A stretch of DNA of 52,041 bases from positions 1-52,041 of the forward strand of contig DBEP01000022.1 in NCBI GenBank assembly GCA_002294045.1, given 5' to 3'. The DNA comes from Lachnoclostridium sp. UBA903. Lineage in GTDB: Bacteria > Bacillota > Clostridia > Lachnospirales > Lachnospiraceae. A program made the position numbers and the translations under genes. Positions 40,224-49,527 of this stretch are shown here, piece after piece. How positions within the stretch are numbered: the stretch's first letter is position 1; the number at the start of each line of letters is the position of its first letter. The notes under the pieces were generated by a model. It was not told the DNA's origin and did no database searches. It worked only from the letters and a program-made list of their open reading frames with translations.

Positions 40224-42692
40224 TTGAAAGAAAAGGAAAAAAGGGGATCCATTACGGTATTTTTAAGCCTTATATTGCTGTTGATTCTGGCGGTTGCCAT
40301 GACCACCATTGAAGCCGCCAGAGTAAATGGGGCGAAGGTATATACGGAACGTGCCCTGCAGTCAGCCATGGATTCCGTATTGGGGGAATATTATCTGCCT
40401 CTGTTTCAGGAATACCATCTGTTCGGGCTGGACAGCGGATATGGTACGGATAACATGGCTTTGGATACCGTGACGTCTAAAATGACGGACTATATGGAAT
40501 ATACTTTTAATCCGGGCAAGGGACTTAAGACTCCGGGCGGCAGCCCATACGAATACTTTGATTTGTATGGAATAAATATATCCCACGTTAATATAAACAG
40601 GGTAAATACCCTTAAGGATTTTGACGGCAAATTATTCATAAACCAAGCGGTTTCCTATATGAAATATAAGGAGGTGGGAGAGAAACTCGAAAGTTTTTTA
40701 CCTAAGCTATCCGATACCCTGGATACGAAAACAGTTCAGGAAGTATTATTAAAAAAACAGGAAACAGCAGATAGCCTGTATGAAGTAGATAAAAGAATTT
40801 TGAGTTTAATGCAATTGATCGACGGTATAACTATTAGTGAGAAGGGAGTTAAAGTAAACGGCGACGGTAAAATAGCAGTACAGGATGATTTTGTAAAAAA
40901 AATTTTTGTATTGCCTGTATCAATGACAAATACGGGAGTTCAAAATGAATTGGCATTCAACTCCCTTAGCAGCCATTATATAAATCCCGGCCAAATGATA
41001 GCTTCAGCCATGGCAGATATGGATTCCCTGAACAAAAATGCGCTTAAAAAAGATTCGGCCGACGAAACTTATCAGCGGTTAAAATCCGTTGATCAAAGCA
41101 GAATTAAGTCTTCCCAAGAACTGGATGCGCTGAAACAGTCCATTACAAAAGCCAAAAAGAAATTAGATGGCTATAAACAGACCGAAAAAAGTTTATTAAA
41201 GTCTCTGAATAAATATATGAAAACACTGGATAATTTGGTGGAAGATACACTGCCCGTCATAAGGAATGCACAAACAACGGCTGACGATTTAATCCGGATG
41301 CAGGAGGCGGCAGGCACAAAAATACAGGCTTATGAAAATTTCTTATCGGGAAATAAAGAACTATTTAGTGAAGAATTTTATCAGGGCTTATTGGAAGACC
41401 TATCTTCTATGGTAAAATATAAAGGTTTTGGAAGTGACGGCGGCAATTCAAATATTGAATATGACTTTAAAGGCATGAGGGATACGCTTAGCATGGATGA
41501 AAATATATTAGTTTCTTTAAAACAGGATACCCGGATGAGGGTAACAGCAGATAAGGAGTCCTGGATTACACTTAAGGAAGCTCTTGTCAATATTAAAAGT
41601 AACATATCCGGTTATAGCTATGAAAAGCTTCAGTTTGACTATAGCACTTTGGTAAGGCCCGTAGAAAGTGATTCCTTTTTTTCAGGTATTAAATCCCTGC
41701 TGGAAGATGGAATAATGGGACTTATAATTCAAGACACGGAGGAAATCTCAGGGAAAGTATTAAGGAGTGCCGCCTTGCCTTCCGCGGTACAAAAAATCCC
41801 GTCAGGTGAAGAGCCTGCGGATTTGATTTCTTCTGTTGTTAAAATCAATCTTTTGGGAGGAGGGGATTTATTATCCGGAATACTGGGCGACTTTGGTAAA
41901 AACATTGATTTTAAGGAAGCGGTATTAAGCAAAGCGGAAGGAGCAGGTAATTTTCTGCTGCTGCAGGAATACCTGCTTGAACATTTTTGCAGCCTGAGTG
42001 ACCCCGGTTTATCCGATGAAATGAAAGCGCTGGATTACGAACTGGAGTATATTGTTATGGGTAAAAGCTCTGATTACGGGAATTTAAAGGCGGTCCTTAT
42101 GCGTATTCTATTCATCCGTACCGTAATGAATATGATAACATTATTAAGCGACAAGAAAAGCAGGGAAGAAGCCCGTGCTTTAGCAATCGGTTTCGTTGGT
42201 TTTACGAATCTCCCCGCTTTAGTGGAAATAACAAAAATGATTATCATAACCGTTTGGGCCTTTGCGGAATCCCTCGTTGACATTTCGGCCTTAATTCAGG
42301 GTAAAACATTACCCTTCCTGAAAAAGGGCAGTGATATCCGGATAGGGCTTTCTGAATTATTTTATATAAATAAGGATTTGATAGACTCTAAAGCGGATGC
42401 AATAAAGGAGGATAAAACTCTAAGTGAATTGAGCTATCAGGATTATCTGAAATTATTTTTATATATGGAAAGTCAGGAGAATAAAAGTTTCAGAGCAATG
42501 GATTTGATACAGGAAAATATCCGGTTAAAGTATGAGGACACTTTTTCCGTAGTAAACTGTATCCTTGGCTTTCAGGCAGATGCTGAATTTAAAATGGACT
42601 CCAGGTTTATAAAACTGCCGTTCATAAAACAGATGTTAAACAAGAAAGATAACGGCTATTTTTTTCGTACGGTCATGGAATACGCTTATTAG
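40224..42692 (+). CDS. Large TadG-like pseudopilin, DUF5702 type
   Basis: An 822-residue protein. Its N-terminus (KRGSITVFLSLILLLILAVA) is a TadE/TadG-type membrane anchor with the GSITVFLS motif seen in the clostridial DUF5702 family. The rest is a long helical, Lys/Asp/Ser-rich outer domain with a coiled-coil part (about 270-360) and a second hydrophobic region near 640-690. It starts at TTG after AGAGGGGG. In Tad operons such large pseudopilins may form the tip or a connector. The exact role is unknown. It is followed by a 390-base gap holding two foldback elements. Confidence 0.85.
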   Translation: MKEKEKRGSITVFLSLILLLILAVAMTTIEAARVNGAKVYTERALQSAMDSVLGEYYLPLFQEYHLFGLDSGYGTDNMALDTVTSKMTDYMEYTFNPGKGLKTPGGSPYEYFDLYGINISHVNINRVNTLKDFDGKLFINQAVSYMKYKEVGEKLESFLPKLSDTLDTKTVQEVLLKKQETADSLYEVDKRILSLMQLIDGITISEKGVKVNGDGKIAVQDDFVKKIFVLPVSMTNTGVQNELAFNSLSSHYINPGQMIASAMADMDSLNKNALKKDSADETYQRLKSVDQSRIKSSQELDALKQSITKAKKKLDGYKQTEKSLLKSLNKYMKTLDNLVEDTLPVIRNAQTTADDLIRMQEAAGTKIQAYENFLSGNKELFSEEFYQGLLEDLSSMVKYKGFGSDGGNSNIEYDFKGMRDTLSMDENILVSLKQDTRMRVTADKESWITLKEALVNIKSNISGYSYEKLQFDYSTLVRPVESDSFFSGIKSLLEDGIMGLIIQDTEEISGKVLRSAALPSAVQKIPSGEEPADLISSVVKINLLGGGDLLSGILGDFGKNIDFKEAVLSKAEGAGNFLLLQEYLLEHFCSLSDPGLSDEMKALDYELEYIVMGKSSDYGNLKAVLMRILFIRTVMNMITLLSDKKSREEARALAIGFVGFTNLPALVEITKMIIITVWAFAESLVDISALIQGKTLPFLKKGSDIRIGLSELFYINKDLIDSKADAIKEDKTLSELSYQDYLKLFLYMESQENKSFRAMDLIQENIRLKYEDTFSVVNCILGFQADAEFKMDSRFIKLPFIKQMLNKKDNGYFFRTVMEYAY

Positions 42693-42760
42693 CAGCTGTC
42701 ATTTAATCAACCGCCTTTTTATTTTTGTGTCTTACACTTTAACCACACAAAACGTCTTAT

Positions 42761-42908
42761 TTTAGAATGGATTGGGATATCCGTTCTTGTCCAATTTTAT
42801 CTGGAAAATCAACTATTAAAATAATCTAATAAAATCAAACAATTTCTCTCTCCAAGGAAATATCATCCAAAAACATTTTCCGGAACGGATATCCCAATCC
42901 ATTCTAAA
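42761..42908. repeat. 148-bp MITE-like element with 26-bp perfect inverted ends
   Basis: The 26 bases from 42761 (beginning TTTAGAATGGATTGGGATAT) are exactly reverse-complementary to 42883-42908. The 96-base interior is AT-rich and has no reading frame. No clear target duplication is seen. It interrupts the Tad operon between the DUF5702-like and Cys-rich pseudopilin genes. Confidence 0.8.
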
Positions 42909-42918
42909 CATGGTATTC

Positions 42919-43042
42919 GTTACAGTTCGGTTTTAGCAAAACTGCAACTAATGATGCATGCACATATGTCTCGGGTTTTCTGTGACTTTCGCTTCGCTAC
43001 ACTCACAAAAACACCTCGCGGTACCATAGGCTGAACTGTAAC
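42919..43042. repeat. Second foldback element with 10-bp inverted ends
   Basis: GTTACAGTTC (42919-42928) and GAACTGTAAC (43033-43042) enclose about 100 bases including a smaller hairpin (GTTTTCTGTGA with TCACAAAAAC). It lies directly after the 148-bp element; together they occupy most of the gap. Confidence 0.55.
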
Positions 43043-43085
43043 AGATATTAACTAAGTATCCCTATAATGAGGAAAGGCCATAAGA

Positions 43086-44030
43086 ATGAAGAAGAAACTT
43101 TTAAAGGTAACCTGCGGCTCCTTGACGGTAGAGGCAGCATTGGTTTTACCGGTTTTTATATTCATAATAATTGCATTTATGTATTTCTTACAGATTATCA
43201 GAATACAGGAAAATATTCAGAATGCCATTACGGAAACAGGGTATTTTACGGCTAAGTATGCTTACGTATATGATTACGTTATGAAATATGAGAAAGAGGG
43301 CTCCGCAGGTTATAAAAATATAGATGAAAAAGAAGCTGAATATGAAACAGAAGGCAAAGAAAAATCCCAGGAGAATTCAGCTTCCATACTTGACTCAAGT
43401 ATGGAAGCTGCCATTGCAATGGGAATTGACAGCACTTACTATAAGGTCAAATTGGGGGAGTATCTTAATGTAACTAATATAAACCATTCTTGTATCGAGA
43501 ATGGGTTCAACGGGGTGCATACCTATTTATCCGGTTTTATGAGAGAAGACAATGCGATTGATATTATAGTAACTTATAATATCCGGCTTCCGCTGTTATT
43601 TATAAATATAAAAGATATACCTGTAATGCAGCGGGTCCGGATGAGGGGCTGGAACGGCCATGAGGTTACGGCAAAGAATCCGTCTTCGGATACGGACCAG
43701 GAGAATCCGGAAATGGTTTATATTACGGAAACCGGAACCGTGTATCACTTGTATAAAGACTGTACTTATCTTAAGTTATCCATAAAAGAAGTAGATTTTG
43801 ACCAGATTGCTTTCCTGCGGAATGATTCCGGGGGGAAATATAAGAAATGCAGCTTATGCAGTGACAACGGAGATGTTTCAGGGCATAAAACAGTATATAT
43901 TACGAATACCGGGGACCGGTACCATTATAATTTAAGCTGCAGCGGCTTAAAGCGGACCATAATTACTATCCGGATTTCTGAAACCGGAGACAGAAGCTTA
44001 TGCACCCGTTGCAAGGCAAAAAAGAAATAG
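43086..44030 (+). CDS. TadE-like pseudopilin with two C-terminal His/Cys motifs
   Basis: A 314-residue protein. GSLTVEAALVLPVFIFIIIA near the N-terminus is the TadE anchor and prepilin-like cleavage region. About 170 residues of outer domain follow. The last 100 residues hold two copies of a unit of about 45: VYITETGTVYHLYKDCTYLK ... CSLC, then VYITNTGDRYHYNLSCSGLK ... CTRC. Each has His-x4-Cys-x2-Leu-Lys and a late Cys-x2-Cys, a pattern suited to metal binding. A GAGGAAAGG site precedes the ATG. TadE proteins with such units are seen in clostridial Tad loci; their function is unknown to me. Confidence 0.85.
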   Translation: MKKKLLKVTCGSLTVEAALVLPVFIFIIIAFMYFLQIIRIQENIQNAITETGYFTAKYAYVYDYVMKYEKEGSAGYKNIDEKEAEYETEGKEKSQENSASILDSSMEAAIAMGIDSTYYKVKLGEYLNVTNINHSCIENGFNGVHTYLSGFMREDNAIDIIVTYNIRLPLLFINIKDIPVMQRVRMRGWNGHEVTAKNPSSDTDQENPEMVYITETGTVYHLYKDCTYLKLSIKEVDFDQIAFLRNDSGGKYKKCSLCSDNGDVSGHKTVYITNTGDRYHYNLSCSGLKRTIITIRISETGDRSLCTRCKAKKK

Positions 44031-44101
44031 GATGCAAAGCCCCTTGTAAACCGGAAGAAAAGACGGAATATTAGAAAAAGATGGAAGGACGGAATAAAAG
44101 A

Positions 44102-44533
44102 ATGATTCAAAAAGATTTCATAATGGCTATCATATCCGGTATCTGGCTATTACTATGCAGCTGGCAGGATATCAGAAAGAAAAGAATACATATCATATTG
44201 ATTGGCGCCGGATGTATAACCATACTGCTTGGTTCTTTTTTAACAGGTGAAATTTCAATCTGGAGCCGTCTTGCAGGGTTAAGTCTGGGGATTTTATTAC
44301 TGATTTTAAATAAAATAAGCAGAGGACAAATCGGGACGGGGGACGGACTCATTGTAAGTATTATTGGAGCGGGAATGGGATTTAACCATATTGCGTTTAT
44401 TTTAGCATATGGTTTATTTGGTTCGGCAGTTTTTTCTATTGGTTTAATCCTGTTTCATAAAGCGGGCAGAAAGGTTACGATACCCTTTATTCCGTTTGTA
44501 TTTTTAGGATATTTGGGGGTGCTTTTTAAATGA
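44102..44533 (+). CDS. Second A24 prepilin peptidase-like protein
   Basis: A 143-residue membrane protein with four or so helices and both A24 Asp motifs: CSWQDIRKKRI (first) and GQIGTGDGLIVS (GxGD). It is shorter than the peptidase at 34597 and lacks its C-terminal tail. ATG 44102 is chosen because GGAAGGACGG precedes it; an in-frame ATG lies at 44081. It overlaps the next gene by 4 bases. A second peptidase within one Tad cluster may serve the TadE-type pseudopilins while the first serves Flp, but this is inference. Confidence 0.83.
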   Translation: MIQKDFIMAIISGIWLLLCSWQDIRKKRIHIILIGAGCITILLGSFLTGEISIWSRLAGLSLGILLLILNKISRGQIGTGDGLIVSIIGAGMGFNHIAFILAYGLFGSAVFSIGLILFHKAGRKVTIPFIPFVFLGYLGVLFK

Positions 44534-45135
44534 TGAAAAATACTGTAAAGGGAAGTTATACGGTTGAAGCCTCATTGATATTCCCAATGATTTTGTTTAT
44601 AATCATTGGCTTCATTTATCTGGGTTTTTATCTGCATGATCAAGATAAAATAGAAGCGGTTATAAATGAAACTTTGTTGAAGAGCAGAAATTTAATACAA
44701 AACGACACTGATATAAAGAGTGGAATTATGGATTACGAGAAATATTATAAAAGAGGCATATTATACTCCCTTCAGAATAATCTGCAGGATAAAAAACAGG
44801 AGATTTATAACTATCTTCAGACACAGCTAAACAAGGGATTATTTATTGCAGACATTAATTACATTGGGATTGAAGTCAGTCATACCAGCATAAGCATTGA
44901 AATTAAAGCCGAAATGGAACTTCCTTTTTGGGGCGTACAATCCTTATTTGACGGTAAAACGCAGGTAACGGGATATAATTCTACTGCCGTTCAGAATAAT
45001 ACGGAATTTATCCGTATCTTTGATATATTTTCAAGTGTGGCTGAAAAAGTACCGGCAATAGATAAATCGTTAAAAAAGCTGCAGCAGATACTGGACAAAT
45101 TCGCCGGAGCGGAGGTAGGCTATGCCCCAAGCTGA
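44530..45135 (+). CDS. TadE-like pseudopilin
   Basis: A 201-residue protein with the TadE-type anchor KGSYTVEASLIFPMILFIII (about 8-27) and a soluble outer domain with no Cys. It follows the second prepilin peptidase by ATGA overlap and itself overlaps the FHA gene by 14 bases, so the three genes are translationally linked. It is probably a minor pilus subunit. Confidence 0.88.
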   Translation: MMKNTVKGSYTVEASLIFPMILFIIIGFIYLGFYLHDQDKIEAVINETLLKSRNLIQNDTDIKSGIMDYEKYYKRGILYSLQNNLQDKKQEIYNYLQTQLNKGLFIADINYIGIEVSHTSISIEIKAEMELPFWGVQSLFDGKTQVTGYNSTAVQNNTEFIRIFDIFSSVAEKVPAIDKSLKKLQQILDKFAGAEVGYAPS

Positions 45136-46807
45136 GTATGTCAGAGATATGCATAATAATTATATCGTATTAGAAGGGATGGAAGGAAAAGTATCAGTAT
45201 ATGGTACCAGGATGCTCCTGAATAATACTATACCGGGATTATTAAAAATGGAGTTAAGATGCATTGACCAAATGGATTTATTTTATTATGATATTACGTC
45301 CAAAAAATCCGTTGCTTCTGTCTGCGGGAATAAATCCTTAAATTATGATGAACTCAGGAAAATATTGTCCCAAATAATTGAGGCTATTGAAAAAAGCAGA
45401 GAATACCTTCTTTTAGAAGATGATTTTATTATAGAACCCGATTATGTATTTATCGACGACGACTCAAAGGATATAGAATTATGCCATCTGGTAGGAAGAG
45501 AAGAGAATATCAGGGAACAATTAAGCAAATTCATGGAATTTTTAATGAACAAAGTGGATTATAAAGACGAAGATGCGGTAGTATTGATATATGCCATGTA
45601 TAAAGAAAGTAAAGAACCGGATTGTACATTTGATAAATTGAAAAAGGAATTAAATAATAAGAATCGTAAAACCAATAGGAAGAAAAATACAACTGTTAAT
45701 GAAGGCCATACAGAAAGTTTAAAGGAGCTTAAGCAAACAGACAACAAGGATAAGAACAAATCCGGCAAACAAAAGAACCAAAAGGATAAACAACAGGAAA
45801 ATAAACCTCAAAATCAGGTATTGCACAATCAGAATGCCAGTAATAAAAAATTACGAAATCAATATTCGGACCATTCCGGCGGCAGTTTTTTTTATTCCGA
45901 TATTCTATCCCGGTTTCAGGATTATATAAATTATTGTCTAGGGAGGAAAAACCAAGTCGCAAAAATGCCGTATACAGCGGTATCTATGCAGGAAGAGATT
46001 GAAAGTGAGAGGGAAATTTATTATTATGGCAGAAAAACCTACCTTTTGGCAGGTCTTTCCTTTTTATGCGGAATTATTATATTCCTATTGGCCATTCAGC
46101 TGAAATTAATGCACAATTCCTTTGGAACACATATTGATAATATTAAATTATTTTCCTGTATATTAGTAATTGGCTGTGCCGAGGCTTATGTTTTGGTAAA
46201 ATTATTTGATACGAAATATAAACTTACCAAAATTAAAACGGAAGTGGATTATATAGAACCCGGTCAGGAAATTGGCAGCGGTGATATTGATAAAACCATA
46301 AGCAAAATTCAAGGACAGGGAGAGCCACGATTAAATCAAAGTGATATAAATCAGAGTTACGGTAATCCGGATGCAATAAATACCTGCAATATAAACCGTT
46401 ATGCTGTTAGTGAGGACGGAACCCGAATCTTGTGGACGGATAATCATGATTCCGAGCAGAATAAAACGGAAATTCTTGCGCCTCTTCTGCCACCGGTAGG
46501 ATATGAACTGATAAAGGATAATAACGGAGAGGAAGAAAAAGTTCCGGTGGAACGGTTCCCCTTTATTATCGGCAAGCTGACAGAGGGCATAGATTTAACC
46601 ATTGAAGATAGGTCTGTCAGCCGCCGCCATGCCAGGCTTACAAACCAAGACGGTAATATTTTCCTTATGGATTTGAATTCTACCAATGGTACTTTTCTTA
46701 ACGGTATGAAAATGGACGAAAATAAACTTTATCTGATTTCGGATATGGATGAAATCTCCTTTTCACAGGTAAAATATATTTGGAAGGTTAACAGGAAAGC
46801 GATTTGA
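45122..46807 (+). CDS. DUF6382/FHA-domain membrane protein of the Tad operon
   Basis: A 561-residue protein. The N-terminal domain (about 1-175) resembles DUF6382. A low-complexity linker rich in Lys, Asn and Gln (about 175-250) follows, then two membrane helices (about 307-330 and 343-362), another linker, and a C-terminal FHA domain (about 475-550) with DLTIEDRSVSRRHARL and LMDLNSTNGTFLNG. FHA domains bind phosphothreonine, so this may link pilus assembly to a Ser/Thr kinase elsewhere in the genome. Last gene of the Tad operon. The start overlaps the preceding gene by 14 bases. Confidence 0.88.
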   Translation: MPQAEYVRDMHNNYIVLEGMEGKVSVYGTRMLLNNTIPGLLKMELRCIDQMDLFYYDITSKKSVASVCGNKSLNYDELRKILSQIIEAIEKSREYLLLEDDFIIEPDYVFIDDDSKDIELCHLVGREENIREQLSKFMEFLMNKVDYKDEDAVVLIYAMYKESKEPDCTFDKLKKELNNKNRKTNRKKNTTVNEGHTESLKELKQTDNKDKNKSGKQKNQKDKQQENKPQNQVLHNQNASNKKLRNQYSDHSGGSFFYSDILSRFQDYINYCLGRKNQVAKMPYTAVSMQEEIESEREIYYYGRKTYLLAGLSFLCGIIIFLLAIQLKLMHNSFGTHIDNIKLFSCILVIGCAEAYVLVKLFDTKYKLTKIKTEVDYIEPGQEIGSGDIDKTISKIQGQGEPRLNQSDINQSYGNPDAINTCNINRYAVSEDGTRILWTDNHDSEQNKTEILAPLLPPVGYELIKDNNGEEEKVPVERFPFIIGKLTEGIDLTIEDRSVSRRHARLTNQDGNIFLMDLNSTNGTFLNGMKMDENKLYLISDMDEISFSQVKYIWKVNRKAI

Positions 46808-46812
46808 TTCCC

Positions 46813-46841
46813 TTGTATTAAAAGAGAAAGAATAGTATAAT
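46813..46841 (+). promoter_or_regulatory. Promoter of glpK
   Basis: TTGTAT and TATAAT with a 17-base spacer, just after the end of the FHA gene and about 70 bases before the glpK start. Confidence 0.65.
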
Positions 46842-46909
46842 CTACAATAAGGAATCGTTTGTTCCATAAGTATTTTACTATAATTAACGGTAATGTGGAG
46901 GGAAGCTGC

Positions 46910-48397
46910 GTGAAAAAATATGTAATGGCATTGGATCAGGGGACTACCAGTTCGAGATGTATACTATTTGATAAAAAGGGGCAAATCTTAAGTATTGCCC
47001 AAAAGGAGTTTGAACAGATTTACCCGGTTGCCGGCTGGGTGGAACACAATCCTATGGATATATGGTCATCGCAGATTAGTGTAGCGGCAGAGGCCATGGC
47101 GAAAATAGGGGCGGATGCGGAAGAAATAGCCTCTATCGGTATTACCAATCAACGGGAAACCACCATTGTTTGGAATAAAAATACCGGTGAACCTGTTTAT
47201 AACGCCATTGTCTGGCAATGCAGAAGAACCTCGGATATGATTCAGGAATTAAAGAAATCCGGGTTTGATAAGGTGATACGCAATAAAACCGGACTTGTGC
47301 CGGACGCATATTTTTCCGGTACTAAAATAAAATGGATATTAGACCATGTGAAGGGTGCCAGAGAGGAAGCCATGGCCGGTAATTTACTGTTTGGCACGGT
47401 GGACACTTGGTTAATATGGAATCTTACCAAAGGCAGGGTTTTTATTACTGACTATACCAATGCTTCCCGGACAATGCTGTTTGACATTAAGAAACTAAAA
47501 TGGGACGAAGACATATTAAATGAGTTAAATATTCCATATTCCATGCTGCCGGAGGTAAAGCCCTCCAGCTGTATTTACGGGCATACGGATTCCGGACTGC
47601 TTGGGGGAGCCATCCCCATCGCCGGCGCTGCGGGTGACCAACAGGCTGCTTTATTCGGACAATGCTGTTTTGAACAGGGGGAAGTTAAAAATACTTATGG
47701 AACGGGCTGCTTTTTATTAATGAATACCGGAGAAGAAGCGATTTGGTCCCGGCATGGATTATTAACTACCGTTGCAGCCAGCGAAAATGACAAGGTGCAA
47801 TATGCACTGGAAGGCAGCGTCTTTGTTGCAGGGGCAGCAATTCAATGGCTCCGTGATGAGCTTGGTATTATTGATACGGCAGCCCAGTCGGAAGAATATG
47901 CCATGTCGGTAAATGATACCAATGGTGTCTATGTGGTCCCGGCATTTTCCGGGCTTGGAGCACCTTATTGGGACCAATATGCGCGGGGTACCATTGTAGG
48001 AATAACCAGAGGATTTAATAAAAATCATCTGGTACGCGCAACACTGGAATCCATTGCATATCAGACCGAGGATGTACTTAAAGCCATGGAACAGGATGCA
48101 GGGAATAGCTTAAAAACTTTAAAAGTGGACGGAGGGGCTTCTGCCAATAATTTTTTGATGAAGTTTCAGGCAGATATTCTGGATGCTGTGGTATACAGAC
48201 CGTCCTGTATTGAAACCACTGCATTGGGAGCTGCATATCTGGCAGGACTGGCAACAGGATATTGGAAAGATACAACGGAAATTAAGAAAAATTGGGCTTT
48301 ATCTAAAACTTTTACACCTGATATAACGAAAGAAAAACGGGAAGAATTAATCAAAGGTTGGAAGAAAGCGGTAAAACGCTCCTTTGAATGGGCATAA
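46910..48397 (+). CDS. glpK: Glycerol kinase
   Basis: A 495-residue cytoplasmic FGGY-family kinase, normal length for GlpK, phosphorylating glycerol to glycerol 3-phosphate. ALDQGTTSSRCILFD is the N-terminal ATP phosphate loop. GWVEHNPMDIW, NQRETTIVWNK and VWQCRRTSDM follow as glycerol-contacting regions, and VDGGASANNFLMKFQADIL is the adenosine motif. The GTG at 46910 has GGAGGGAAG upstream; an earlier in-frame TTG at 46859 has none. No glpF or glpD is adjacent. It stands in its own unit after the Tad operon. Confidence 0.97.
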   Translation: MKKYVMALDQGTTSSRCILFDKKGQILSIAQKEFEQIYPVAGWVEHNPMDIWSSQISVAAEAMAKIGADAEEIASIGITNQRETTIVWNKNTGEPVYNAIVWQCRRTSDMIQELKKSGFDKVIRNKTGLVPDAYFSGTKIKWILDHVKGAREEAMAGNLLFGTVDTWLIWNLTKGRVFITDYTNASRTMLFDIKKLKWDEDILNELNIPYSMLPEVKPSSCIYGHTDSGLLGGAIPIAGAAGDQQAALFGQCCFEQGEVKNTYGTGCFLLMNTGEEAIWSRHGLLTTVAASENDKVQYALEGSVFVAGAAIQWLRDELGIIDTAAQSEEYAMSVNDTNGVYVVPAFSGLGAPYWDQYARGTIVGITRGFNKNHLVRATLESIAYQTEDVLKAMEQDAGNSLKTLKVDGGASANNFLMKFQADILDAVVYRPSCIETTALGAAYLAGLATGYWKDTTEIKKNWALSKTFTPDITKEKREELIKGWKKAVKRSFEWA

Positions 48398-48446
48398 AGT
48401 AGGAGATTTCGATATATAAAACTCTAAGATAAAGGATTATTATTAC

Positions 48447-49523
48447 ATGATAATAGACAAAATCAGAACAAAACTGTTACAAAAAGGATTCCGGGAGGTT
48501 CAGGTAAATGTTAGGGGCATTTATCTCCTTTCCTATGCCGCCGGCATTGAAATCAGCTTAGTTGCGTTTTTTGACTGTCCGACCGGAATGGAATTTACGC
48601 CGGATCAATATAAAAATATTCAAAGTCAGCTTTATAAGAATTATTCTGAACGAGGGTTTGACCCAGTCCGTTTGCAGTTAATTATCTGTACTAATCATGT
48701 GGAAGCAATCCGCAGTTTTCAGGGGAATGGGGAAAATGAATGGATTATTGATATGATAAACGGGCGGCTGATTATCTATGAAAATCAGAAGTCTGATTTT
48801 ATCGGTATAAGGAATGACATCGAAGAAATATTGTTAAGTTCACAGCTTTCTAATCTGGGAAATGAGCCTTTTTATGATACTCCCGACGAAAGACCGCTAT
48901 ATCCAGCTAACCGCTCCATATGGACTAAATACTTTTCTAAATGCAATACTTTTTTAGTTCTGATAAATGTGCTGGTATTTCTGATAGCAGAGAGAAACAG
49001 TACGTCCATACTGGCCAATCCTTTAATGGACGCGGGAGCCCTGTACTGGCCTGCCATAAAATACGGCAATGAATATTATCGGTTATTAAGCTATATGTTT
49101 CTGCATGGCGGCATGGAACATCTGGCCAATAATATGATTGTACTGCTGATTATAGGTGATAATATGGAAAGGGCGGCAGGTAAATGGAAATATATGATAA
49201 TCTATTTTGGTTCAGGAGTTATTGCAGGTATTGCATCTATGAGTTATAATATGGTAAATAATACAAATACGGTTTCCATAGGTGCTTCCGGTGCTATATT
49301 CGGGGTAGTAGGAGCAATGGCATATATTGTAGCAGTTAATAAAGGCCGCATGGAAGACATCAGTACAAGGCAAATTATTCTGTTTGTAATATTCAGCCTG
49401 TATGGCGGGCTGACCAGCCAGGGCGTTGACAATGCCGCCCATATCGGCGGATTGCTGGCAGGGATCGCACTTGCGGCTGTACTATATCGTAAACAAAAGA
49501 AAATAGAACCGGAAAGGGGTTAA
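48447..49523 (+). CDS. Rhomboid-family intramembrane serine protease
   Basis: A 358-residue protein. Residues 1 to about 150 form a soluble N-terminal domain without known motifs. Six or so membrane helices (about 172-345) follow: YMFLHGGMEHLANNM is the family helix 2 motif, GASGAIFGV holds the catalytic Ser (near 281), and NAAHIGGLLAG the catalytic His (near 331). The catalytic dyad is complete. Substrates are membrane proteins; none can be named. It is followed after 4 bases by the flavodoxin/SCP2 gene, suggesting one operon. Confidence 0.93.
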   Translation: MIIDKIRTKLLQKGFREVQVNVRGIYLLSYAAGIEISLVAFFDCPTGMEFTPDQYKNIQSQLYKNYSERGFDPVRLQLIICTNHVEAIRSFQGNGENEWIIDMINGRLIIYENQKSDFIGIRNDIEEILLSSQLSNLGNEPFYDTPDERPLYPANRSIWTKYFSKCNTFLVLINVLVFLIAERNSTSILANPLMDAGALYWPAIKYGNEYYRLLSYMFLHGGMEHLANNMIVLLIIGDNMERAAGKWKYMIIYFGSGVIAGIASMSYNMVNNTNTVSIGASGAIFGVVGAMAYIVAVNKGRMEDISTRQIILFVIFSLYGGLTSQGVDNAAHIGGLLAGIALAAVLYRKQKKIEPERG

Positions 49524-49527
49524 TTGT

